Source: Circinella umbellata (Eukaryota; Mucoromycota; Mucoromycetes; Mucorales; Lichtheimiaceae). Taken from it: 64,000 nucleotides of DNA. Location: NCBI GenBank assembly GCA_025093555.1, contig JAIWNF010000037.1:1-64000 (forward strand), given 5' to 3'. Below the pieces are notes generated by a model. It saw only the letters and a program-made list of their open reading frames with translations, had not been told where the DNA came from and did no database searches. Below, piece after piece: positions 46,601 to 58,479 of the stretch. How positions within the stretch are numbered: position 1 is the first letter of the stretch; each line of letters opens with the position of its first letter. Position numbers and translations under genes: made by a program.

Positions 46601-49600
46601 ATATATTATTATATATAATACATATAAATTAATTATTATTTTATTTAACTTATCTGTTTTTTTTTTCTTCTTTAATTATTAAATTTGACCCTACGTAAAA
46701 AAAAAAATTGGACACCTCATTTGGGTCACATTTCTTAATCTGGGCTACCATAGTATAAATTGAGCCCTTGCCGGAACTAATTTAATTGCTATGAATTTGA
46801 GCCAAGATCATTTGTATATATATATAAGAAATGATGTTGTGGTATTATCAGAATGGTAGTCATGTATACGTATTTTTAAAACTAGGCCACCAGCATTCGA
46901 ATATACGTACGTATCCTCCCACTGTAGACACATTTTATCGTGTCCGTGGGATTAGATATACACCGAATAAAGTATATTCTTGGTAACATGTCAGACTACG
47001 TAATAAGAAAAATTTGTCCATATCATCTTGGGGGTGAAATAAGAGTTATCTCATTTATTAACGATCTCTCTCATATAACACACATACGTACTATGAATAA
47101 ATAATTACTTATAAATAGACATCCATCGAAAAGTATACGTAAATCCAACCACATTATTGAAATGCTACATAACTTAGTAGACAAACACTAGCCACAATAT
47201 CAAAAAGAATATCAGTTTAATAATACTGACAGAAAGTAAATCAATGATTTGTTGTTGCATTTTTGTGAAGTACAGTCATATTAGAGTCTTTTTAATGCGC
47301 TTTAAATGTTAATAATAAATACAAATTTGGTTGATCATCTTCTAAAAACTGAGCACGACGTTTGCTTTATGATAAAGAATAAAATATACATATACATATT
47401 TATATACATTAACCCTATCGTTTGTGTTCTGAATGACTTCCTTCATCTCTTTCTAACAGCCAAATGTACCGTAGCAATATGAACAGAAAGACTTGAATGC
47501 ACAAAACGAAAATCAGTCCATAAGCCAACGTCGTCATGGCCACCAACTAGCAGTGTTCGTTCAAAGATATCATTCTCCTGAGTTACTGATTCCATTGTGC
47601 TCCTAGAAAGATTATACGTAGGTTACAGCATCAAGTGTACTTCCAACGCAAATCGTATCCCGTAAGGCTAGTTCTCACGTCCAACCATAACTTGTTATCG
47701 ATGGATGAACACAACTGCTGCAAGTCTATCTACAGAGAAACACACTAGATGTCTCTTGATAAGGAATAAACTAAAATATACATATATATACATCAGCTCT
47801 ACCGTTTATGTCATAATTATCTTGTTAAACAATCTCACCATAGCATTGTTTTAAATTGAATTGGGTATCGTCAAAACCGATAAAATAGTGTTTGCACGAT
47901 TGAGAGGAAACAGTATTAATTTTTTTGTGACTACTAGTTCAATTTACGACCTCTATATATATACCTCTATGGCGAACATGTTGCAGTTTCTTACTTATCA
48001 ATGAGCTAAACCACTCATCAAGTCGCAACAACGTTCAATGATTTTGATGAATATATAGTGTTTAGGGGTCTCGTATTTTCATGAAAATCAGGTCGCGCGA
48101 TTCAACGTCCGCTTTCAACCTGCTGTGTATTTTCGATTCCAAAAACGGTGTACCGTTCCAATAAGTTTAAAATTCATGGCATTGTTGTGTTACCAAAAAC
48201 ATCTCATCTATATTTGGGTTAGTTTCGTGTTTTCACCAAAAACATGAACCCCTTAAACACTCCAAGGTATTTTCCAAGTCTAAAACTCAAAACTCCAACA
48301 GTTAAAAAAAAAAAAAACAAAAAAAAAAAAAGTCAATCAGTTACATGAAAGAATCGTTGACTATGTATATTGTTTTATATTTTATACGTACAAATATAAA
48401 GTTACTGTTAACTAACTAATGCCGATTTTTGTCCACGGTAATGATGAAAGCAAGTACTCTGCAAAAAAAACAAGTTGTAACTCGTATGATTTAATCAACT
48501 TAGTTCCCCATTTAATTATAAACAGGAACGTAATTTTGAAATGATCTCCTCGTCTTCCGTTAATTGAAGTTACCCAGATATGAAAAGTTCGAACTTTTTA
48601 TACACTTATTTTTTTTTTTTTTGGAATGCGCTCCCTTTCAACGCGACCATTCTTTTCTTTTATATTAGACAATATCATTGGGGAGAGAATTCATGTCCCT
48701 GGTAGTACCTGCGATAGTTTAGGTGAAAATTCATCGATTCTTTGGATGTAAATTATTTGACAGCGCTTCTGAAAGATATTTTGTATTGTAAGTACCACAA
48801 TAAAGCATTTTATAATAACATATTGCTTATATAAATCTATCATGTTGCTAATATATCACATTGGCCCCAGTATAAATTGGAATATATAAGAATGGGCCCA
48901 AAATTAAGCCAGATATTTGAAAATGAGCTATCTAATTTTGATATCGAACTGTATCAAATGGAATATGATCCAGATGAAACATGATGGTATTTATTATTGT
49001 TTGATGTTTACGTATTTATATTCGAAGAAAATAACTATAGTTGTATAAGGAAATGTATTTTTTATAACCATTATTTTTATTTTATTTTTTGCTTACTAGA
49101 CAATCGTCGACCCAAAACGTCTTCTTTAAAACCTTTTCGAAATACTTTCTTTGCTCGTCTATAACTCTATATACTTTTGCCTAAGGAACGAACTCATAAC
49201 CGCTCTCGCTTATGCTCACCAGGCCTTGTAAGCCTGAAGGTTATACGGCAAAAAAAAAAAAACAGGGACCACCAAAACCTTCTCTTTTTAAATTCCGTTT
49301 TCAAATTATCACAACGTTTTTGAACGACTTCATTAAACCAGTTGATTATAACAAAACGTATATGAAACTGTTGATTGACGAGATTTTGGGAAAAGAACAT
49401 CAGCGTAAAAAGTATATGTAAAGCTGTAGGTACTCAGTTTGATTTTTACTTTTTTTCACTGACATGTTATTTTCCACGTTTACACTTTCAAAGTTACAAG
49501 TTAAAATTTACAAGAAGCCATTAAGAGTAATTTTCTTTTTTGTAGCTTTGCAAAGCGTTTTCTTTTAATGATTCCTAATTATTACTAAATAAGTTTAGTA

Positions 49601-50886
49601 TTTAGTCAACGAGTAATCTCTGTATTCGGATTTTATTTTCTTATGGACCATCAGCAGTAGTTATATGTAGCATAATAATCTGCTTCTGATATCATTAGAA
49701 CTAATACGTGAGACAAGACATATTCGATAAAAAACCCAATGCAAAAATAAACGTTATAATTTTTTGTAACTTATTTGCAGTATGAACGGTATAATGTTCT
49801 AGAGCTTTCTTCTTTTTGCAAGACGAATATAGATACAAATGAGACCGAGTTGTACAAATGGATAGGACTTACCCAATCATAATAGCTCAGATCAAGAATT
49901 CGTTATAGCGATAATTCGAAATACGATGCCCTTTTGGTCTCACGGGGGTGGTTATCGTTGTAAACTACTAAAAAAATACAGTACTACCCTTTTATTTATG
50001 CAATTTATGCATTCCAATTGGTTCATTATGGACTAACAACAACAGTGTACGTACTACTACTGTATTCGAGCAAGTTGTTACTAATACGTAGGCAGTAATA
50101 ATAAAAACATCTTTATGTTATATATTTTAGTATAATGGCTTCAAATTAGGGTAAAATTAATCAAAACGAATGTCATTCATAAGAAGTTATTATAATAAGA
50201 AAAAAAATAAACTGTATAGTTTCTTTTGATGAAGTTTGTTTAGTGAATGAAAAAAAAAATAACCGCACAGGTAGAATTACCTTATACATATTATTATTCA
50301 GTTGATATTGGAAAACCTGATCTTAAGTGTTCTTCCTACTATTTTTGCCAAAGTCAACTTAATTATATCAAAGAAGAGATTGTATCATATAAAAAAAATG
50401 ATAGAAGAAATACTATATCTCTTTGAAATATATAGTATAAATTGGCGTGCAGCAAGAAGAAAGGAAGACAACTGAAATGTGATTATCTGTTCCAGTCTTT
50501 GCAATAAACATTTATAGGTCTTTTGATGCTGCTACGTACCAACAACAACAAAAAAGTAAAAGTTATTATAGCAGATGTTAGAAGTATTTAATGAAGTTAT
50601 ATTTTCTAAAAGTGTGTGTTGTACACAGACAGACAATGGAAGTCATAAAAAGTTGTCTTTTAAACAATATACGTAGATCTCATTGTTAGAGTTACTGAAA
50701 ACATGTTCGTAACTGTTTTTTTTATTTGATTTTCTCCTATTACCCATTAAAAAAATTCCAGCATATCGCTGATGGTTCTACAAAATTAAAATATGGTTCC
50801 AAACTGTATGCATTTTAATGTAAAGTATATTTCATTGAGTTTAGGTAAAATAAAAAAAGAGTAAATCTAATGGGGGGGGGGGGAGT
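46601..50886. other. Long AT-rich intergenic region
   Basis: No assignable gene in 4.3 kb. A 69-codon frame at 49212-49421 (LNDFIKPVDYNKTYMKLLI) looks protein-like, preceded by short charged fragments from 49100, and could be a relic. Poly-A blocks at 48303-48331 and a G11 run near 50873 are present. TACGTA words are frequent. Confidence 0.55.
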
Positions 50887-52272
50887 TTACACTACGTTAT
50901 CGACACCAGTACCTCCTAACAATCTATAGATAAAGATTAATAAAAAAAATAGATTAATATAACTTTTAAAGAAGATATACTTGTACGTATAAATGGATCA
51001 TTTTTACAAACCTGGAGCTAGCAAATGATTGACCCTTGAGAGCGGCAATACCTATAAATTAAAACAAAAAAGATTAACTTATCCAATCATTTCGTTCAAT
51101 GTATATACAAATAAATATTTTTTTTTACCATAACTGATTGCAGCAAATAATAAAGTAACAGCTGCCGCGATTAATGGACCGGTATTAAGGATATTTGATA
51201 AAAACATAATGATTGCGAAACTATAAATGTACGTAGGAAGGGAGAAAAAATGAAAGCGGGCCAATAAAAAAGGATGATTAGATATTTTGATTTGAAATAA
51301 AATGTGGAAATGTAACTATAGGTTGTAATTTCCCTTCTTTTTAAAGAACCACATATGGCTTACCAGAGGTACAGAATTGCACGGAAATAACAGTTTTCGA
51401 AATAAGTAATAAAACTATCACTATAAATAAAAGAAACATAATAATAAATGAGGTATATTAGTATATCATCGTAATTTTTTTCCGTGTTTCCATAAAGTAC
51501 GTATAAGCTATGATAGCTACTGTATCGTCACTACTATCTTTGATATCCCTCCGCCTTCTTGCTATCCACAATCCTTTCATATAGGTTGAGATTTTTTCAA
51601 AACTTACAATTTTGGACTGGTTGGACACCACTACAAAAAAATGATCAATTTTATGTTTAGATATTTGTTTCACATTATATATGAATGGATAGTGTTTTTT
51701 TGAAACATAATCATTATACTACTGCCTCCCATCTTAATTTATTTTCGTCAATCTTTTTACGTACTCGTATACAGAATGGTATTTCAATAAATATAAGAAT
51801 TAATGCAATCACCCTATAAAAAAGTACACGTATTTATAAATTACGTAAGTTTTAAGATACACAATACTTTTAATGATGTACATTATTTTCAAAAATAAAA
51901 AACTATATTACCATCCAACAATACTAAATGCAACGTGGGATAAAAAACCAACGATACCCAATGCGATTAATACTAACAATTTATAATAATAATAACAATT
52001 GATTAATAATTTACATTTTTTTTTGTATTCTATGGTTAGTAAAATCATCCTTATCCTATAATTGAAAACTATCAAAGACTTTTTTAAACATACAACATAT
52101 AGATATAATGCCTAGCCTTTTATTATATAATAATGATATATGTTACTTATTCAATTTTGATTATGGTATCCTTCACTTTTTGTTAAAAAATAGAAACATA
52201 AATAATAGAGGTTTATTACCATTGTGCATAAAGAGAAAAATTACGTGAAGTAAATTCACCAAACAGACCCAT
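50887..52272 (-). CDS. TVP18: Golgi membrane protein TVP18
   Basis: Model: complement of 50887-50923, 51012-51051, 51129-51220, 51364-51420, 51608-51630, 51765-51813, 51912-51972, 52015-52055 and 52220-52272. The product is about 150 aa in nine exons, one of 23 nt. Family landmarks in order are MGLFGEFTSRNFSLYAQW, ALGIVGFLSHVAF, LIFIEIPFCIRWCPTSPKFDSF, NTGPLIAAAVTLLFAAISYGIAALKGQ and LLGGTGVDNVV. Four hydrophobic helices fit the Tvp18 fold. It resides in late Golgi vesicles and works with Tvp23/Yip proteins in trafficking. The 42-nt intron at 51973-52014 is unusually short; reading through it is also in frame and gives 164 aa. The yeast protein is of similar length (recalled as about 167 aa). 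Confidence 0.87.
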
Positions 52273-53208
52273 ACTATATTATAAAAATTTAAATTGTTTT
52301 AAGATAATACGTATGAATAATAAAATAAATCAAAAAATAAGAAAGAAAGAATGATTTTTTCCGTTGTCATGCAATAAGAATTATAAATATATATATATAA
52401 GTTGTATACATACGAAAAAAACAACAATAGTAAACAAATAAAAAAAAAAGCGCATGACTACCTTGGCATTGTGTGTATATCTGCCAAGATTAAATTCAAA
52501 AAAACAAAGCTCAGCAGATCAGAGACATTTCTCGATACTATCCTACAAGTAGAATACATTGTTTCCCTTTTCACATATAAAATGACGAATACGTACTAAA
52601 AAATTATATTATCCCGGTTATTAATCTACAAGTTTATTCTATAAAAAGTTTTGTTGCTATGAGCCCATTTATTCGTCGTCAAGAAAATATATGTGGGAGA
52701 AAGGGAAATTTAACTGTTGGGTATTAATTATGTTACTATAGAGACGGAATTTATGATTTATCTTTAGATTTTCGACTGCTTTAATGTTAATGAATAAGGA
52801 TTGCTTGTGAGCACTCTTTATATGGGTATAAATGAATGTTTTAAAAAATAGTCTTATGTAAAATAGGATAAAGCACCACCTTATTCATCATTTATATCCC
52901 TTCTTTCTTAAGTCCTCCTGCACTCCATTCGATGATACAGCTGTGAGAAGGGTAATGAACACAACAAAGAGTATCTTATGATTCAATACGCACTATTATA
53001 CCAGCTCTTTAATTGCTTGACAAACATATAGAATTAGAAAAAAAGTATTATGAAATAAAAAATATAATATTAATTGTATGCAAACCCGACCAAATTGTAT
53101 TATATAAGCGGAAGGAAAAACGCGAACACCAAAAAAAAAAAAATATCGCATTCATTTTTTAATACTTTTTTTTTTTTTTCCTTTAATTTTCTTTAACGCG
53201 TTTAAGGA
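52273..53208. promoter_or_regulatory. Divergent promoter region TVP18 / RFC1
   Basis: The 936 bp between the two start codons hold no coding signal. Near RFC1 there are long A- and T-runs (53132-53144, 53166-53180) and an ACGCG word (53196-53200), compatible with an MCB-like (ACGCG) cell-cycle element 10 bp before the ATG. That regulatory reading is inference. Confidence 0.4.
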
Positions 53209-53717
53209 ATGAGTGACATTAAAAGTTTCTTTGCAAGAGCTGCTGCTAAAAAGGTAGAATATATCTATTTCTTATATATATATAGAGAAAGAAAATGAGT
53301 TTTTTAACTTATCTTTACTCACCCACTTTACAAATCAAAAAACTAGAAAGCTGAACCAGGTAATTTGTCCATGGCACAAACAGTACACAGACGTGGACCA
53401 AAACAATAAAATATCATATAGGCTAATAAACATTTTCAAAATGAAATAGCACCGAAACCAAAATCTACCAGTTCATCGTAATTGTTATTCTTTTTAGTTT
53501 AGGATCGATTGGATTGCCTCGTTTAAACTTGATTATTAAAGAAAAAAAAACTTTTTCTTAATGTATATATTCTAGAATAAACACTAAAGAGGAAAAAAAA
53601 CCTAGTGCTGCGCATAGTTCTCGAGAAAGTACAACAAAAGCAACAAAAAGTTCAACTTCAACAAAAAGTTCAACTTCAACAAAAAGTTCAACTTCAACAG
53701 GGTAAAACATCACTCTC

Positions 53718-53784
<67 letters not shown>

Positions 53785-56700
53785 CATACTACTCTAATAC
53801 CTAATGTTTTATATATAATAGGAAAACTCGTAAACGAACAAGACGTCAACAAGAAGATGATGATGATGATAATGATGACGATGACGATGAAACGTTTGAT
53901 CCAATTGAAGAATTTGATGAAGAAAAAGATGAAATAAAACCAAAACCAAAATCTAAATCTAAAGCTAAAGCTACGACTACTAAAGATAAAAAAGCAACAT
54001 CATCCGCAGCAGCTACCAAGTCAGACACTACAACAGATTCAACTGAAAAAAAGAATAAGGGCCAGTATGTTCTTTCCCACTTTCACTTGTTAATTTCAAT
54101 TCGATACTACAATAATAATGATATTAAAAATTTGAGAAAATAATATTTAGAAACTTTTATGCTATGATGAATCGTGCAGCACCTAAAGCACTTGGATCAA
54201 GACCTTTACCAGTAGGCAAAGATAACTGTTTTGCAGGAAAAACATTTGTACAAAGTGGTGAATTAGAAACATTAACTCGAGAACAAGTAAAAGATTTAAT
54301 TATGCGTTATGGAGGGTAAATAATAATCATAATAATATTCTATATTTATATATATTATAAGTAAATAACCCTTTTCTTATATATACTTTTAGTCGAGTAA
54401 CAAGTGCAGTGAGTGGTAAAACAACATATTTAATAAAAGGACGCGATGCTGGTTTATCTAAAACTGCAAAAGCTGAAAAACTTGGAACAACTTTATTGGA
54501 TGAGGATGCATTTTATGGATTATTTGATTCATCAGAAGCACAACCTGTAGAAGAACCAGAGCTTTCTAAAAAGACAACAACCAATGCAAAGGGTAAAGCA
54601 AGTGCTACTACTAACAAATCAAAAATCAAAACTGAGTCTACTCAATCCATGTAAGTAAAATTGATAAATGTAGTTCATAAAAGAGAAGTGGGCGGGAATA
54701 GGTTTATACTAATATACATTAAATTAGTGGAGATTTATCATCCAATATAAATGATCTTTGGGTTGATAAATATCGACCACAAACAATTAAAGAAATTATT
54801 GGCAACAAAGAAATGGTTAGAAAGATTTCTGCATGGCTTGAAAATTGGTAAAAAAAAAAAATCTTTTATATTCTTTCAAAGATTGATTATGTTTGCTATT
54901 TCTCTAAACAATAATTTTGGATATATATAGGCAGGAGAGCTTAGCAAATAACTTTCAACATGGTACTGCAGCCAATGATGAGATTGAAAAGAAACGTGCA
55001 GTTCTTTTAAGTGGTCCTCCTGGCATTGGTAAAATAAATAAAAGTTTTATATTAGGATTATTATTTTTTTGATCTAGTTTCACTAATTCACAATTTTTTT
55101 ATAATATTTAGGAAAAACAACGACTGCTCTTGTTGTAGCAAAAACAAATGGTTATGAAGCAGTTGAATTAAATGCTAGTGATACACGTAGTAAAAAGATT
55201 TTACAAGAAAGTATTTCAGAAATGATGGATAATCGTAGTATGACTGAATATTTTAAAGAAGATAAAACAAAAAAATTGCAAGCAAAGGTACACATATATT
55301 TTTCTTTCTTGTAATATTAAAACCAAGTTAAAATTTCATTATTCATGTTATTATTATAGGAACGTTTAATTGGTAATAGAAAAGTTGTTCTTATTATGGA
55401 TGAAGTAGACGGTATGTCTGGTGGTGATCGAGGTGGATCTGCTGAACTTGCTTCACTTATTCGAAAATCCAAGGTAAGATAAACAATAAAAACTATTATA
55501 AATTCATTCAACTTGAAATTCATCTTCTCTTTTAAAAAAGATTCCTGTCATTTGTATCTGTAATGATGTTCGATCGGATAAAGTCAAGCCATTACTTAAT
55601 GTGTGTTATGACGCACGATTTAAACGGTAAATTGATAAAAGATATATATACAAATATATATAAACATGGTTTCCCCTAATATATTTTATTTTTTATGCAG
55701 AACACCAGCCAATCAAGCACGTTCTCGATTAATGACAATTTGTCACAAGTTTGTATTTGTTTTCATTGTAACTTTTTTTGTGTGTGTACGAGGGAGACCC
55801 AATCTTATTCATTTTATATATACATTGTAGAGAACGACTTTCTGTACAACCTAATGCAATTGATCAATTAATTGAAGCAACAAATAATGATTTACGTCAA
55901 GTTATTAACCTTCTTTCAACTTATAAATTGGCTCAAGATTCACTTCAATATGATGATGCAAAAGCACTGTAAGTTTTATATGATAATAAATATTCTTTTC
56001 TTAATTGTTTTACTAATCTGAAAAAGACATATATATTATTTAATATAGTGGTAAAGCCAATGAAAAATACACACAGTTAAATATATTTGATATTGCTGGT
56101 GCATTATTAACTCGAGGTGGTTCAAATGGAAAAACTCTTAATGAAAAATCAGATTATTATTATCATGATTATAGTTTAGCTAACCTGATGATTTATGTAC
56201 GACACATCCCCCATCTCTTTTTTTATTCTTTCTATGATATATGATTTGATAATCTGATGATATATATATAATATCTATATTTTAGGAAAATTATCTTCGT
56301 GTTATTCCTGCCAAAGCAGAAGCTAAATCAGGTGATCCTCATGAAACATCATGTAATGAAATGAAATTAATCGCACAAGCAGCCGAATCTATTGCAGATG
56401 GTGATCTTGTTGATAGTCAAATCCATGGGTAAATATATATATATAAAATGGTTAACAGACTTACCCGATATGTGTCTATACTGATGTTTGATTCCCATGT
56501 TTTATTTTAGATCCCTTCAACAATATTCACTTATGCCTGTTCATTCCATTCTTTCATGTGTACGACCTGCATTTTATGTTGAAGGACGTATGCAAGGAAG
56601 ATATAACTTTCCTGGGTAAAAACAAAAAAAAACATATACATATACATCAATTTTTGGGTATCATAACTAAAAACTTTTATTTATTTTTATATAGTTGGTT

Positions 56701-57418
56701 AGGTCAAAATAGTAAAACAGCTAAACATATGCGTATGTTAAACGATATTCGATATCGTATGAGAATTCGATCTTCTGCAAATCGATTTGAAATTCGACAA
56801 AATTATGTACCTACTTTTGTTGATCGAATATTTGGTGATTTAAAAGAGGTAAATAATGATAAATACTATTGAAAAAAGAAGATAGGGATCAGATCGAAAT
56901 AGGAGAAAGGTTGTTGAGGCTGTGTGCTTTGGGGAGATGGGAAACAAAGGAACCTTTTTCTTGCATGAATTTTTTTTTCTTGCATAAAAATCTAATTTGA
57001 ATACCTCTCAAAAAATAATAATAATTAGAACCAAATAGATGAAGCGATTGCTATTATGGATGAATATTATATGCAAAGAGATAATCTTGATGCATTAAAT
57101 GAATTAATGATAACCACTAAACCACCCATGTCAACTCTTTCAAGTGCACAAAAAAGTGGATTTACAAGAAAATATAATACTCAAAGTCATCCAGTACTTT
57201 TTCATATGGGTGGAGAACCTATTAAAAAGAAATTAGAAACGCCAGCAGAAGATCGAGAAGGTGAAATCTTTGAAGAAGAACCTGATTTTGGTGGAGATGT
57301 ATCCGAAGAAGATGATGAAAATGTGAATCAAGATTCATTAATTTCTGAATCAAAGAAACGTAGAAACGCACCTTCATCATCAACAGGACGTATAAAGAAA
57401 CAAAGAACTAAAAAGTAA
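53209..57418 (+). CDS. RFC1: Replication factor C large subunit RFC1 (clamp loader)
   Basis: Nineteen exons, 53209-53253, 53347-53359, 53450-53477, 53576-53701, 53822-54064, 54151-54315, 54393-54650, 54728-54847, 54931-55028, 55112-55287, 55360-55473, 55541-55626, 55701-55748, 55831-55968, 56049-56196, 56286-56428, 56511-56615, 56695-56848 and 57029-57418, give 865 aa, close to yeast Rfc1. A PIP-like MSDIKSFFARA opens the protein. An acidic/basic linker follows, then a BRCT domain at about 165-250 (FVQSGELETLTREQ, GGRVTSAVSGKTTYLI). The AAA+ module has VDKYRPQTIKEIIG, Walker A SGPPGIGKTT, Walker B VLIMDEVDGM and sensor ICNDVRSDK. The C-terminal collar carries SLQQYSLMPVHSI, and a bipartite-like NLS ends the chain. 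RFC1 opens PCNA and loads it at primer ends in the nucleus. Confidence 0.95.
53720..53782. repeat. (AT)n(GT)n compound microsatellite in RFC1 intron 4
   Basis: About 13 AT units run into about 18 GT units between the fourth and fifth exons. Confidence 0.97.
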
Positions 57419-58479
57419 TAATAATAGTAATAATAATAAGAAAGTCGAAACTTTTTATGTTGAGTATTCCTTTTTACCTCCCCCCCCCCTTTCCTAATTA
57501 ATTAAAATTTAAAAGATGGATAAAATATATATAATACGTATTCCCTGAAATTGTTGTATATGAACGTAGATGACAAATGTTTTTTTGTAAAAGAAAGGGA
57601 GATCTAGGTATCAATATAATTTCTCATCAAACTATCCATTCATTCCATTATAGATGGCATATGTGATCTAACTATCCTATACAGTTGCCATGACAAACTA
57701 TATTTATTTTGTTCAATTATCATTGCGACAACGGAAAACAATAAGAAAATATACTACTGTACAGGCATCTTTCTATTTTCCTGTATTCTTTCCCTTCTAC
57801 TTTAAAGAAATTATTTTTCTCGCCAAAAAAAATAAAGACAAACACCATCCATCTCTTCCTCCCAAGCTCAAAAGAAAAAATAAAACCTATTTTTACTCAC
57901 TTGGATGGAAGTCACTATAAAAGTAATCGAATCTACTCCTCATTAACGTTTGAAAAAGTTTTCTTTGGATTATTATTTTCACGAACACAAATACAATGAT
58001 TTATATCATTCTTCCCCGATGTTTCATCAAATTATAATAAACGTCCATTCATTTCCTCTATATCCATCATCTTTTTTTTATTATTATTATTCACTAGAAA
58101 CTTACTAAGAAATCCATAGGAAATGTTTGTGCAAACATTAATTACCTGCTAGAAAAAAATAGATGTCGTGTATAGTATGGATAGTAATAATAATAATAAT
58201 AAACAGAATAAATGATTTCTCAATCATACACATTCATTCACACGCACACACGCACGCACACACACACACGCACGCTATAAATATATATTATTTACACTCA
58301 TTTTCTTTTTTATTTTTGAATCTTTTTTTTTCCTTCGCACACGCACACTCGCTCTCTTTTTTTTTATTATTATAAACTAAAAGGGAAAAAGAATGGAGGG
58401 TGATTCCTTCCTCTCTTCTTTTTTTTAAAACGTTTTGTGTTACTGCTGCTTTTTTTTATAATTTTGCTGATTTTTTTTT
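57419..58479. other. Convergent intergenic region RFC1 / RNA-binding protein
   Basis: No gene is visible. It contains a C10 run (57481-57490), an AAT run near 58188 and a (CA)n block with CG interruptions at 58228-58275. It holds both 3' untranslated ends. Confidence 0.65.

Noticed and set aside
49212..49421. 69-codon plus-strand frame near a CCAGGCCTTG segment
   Set aside because: Looks protein-like but stands alone, without splice signals or a recognised motif; kept only as a possible relic.
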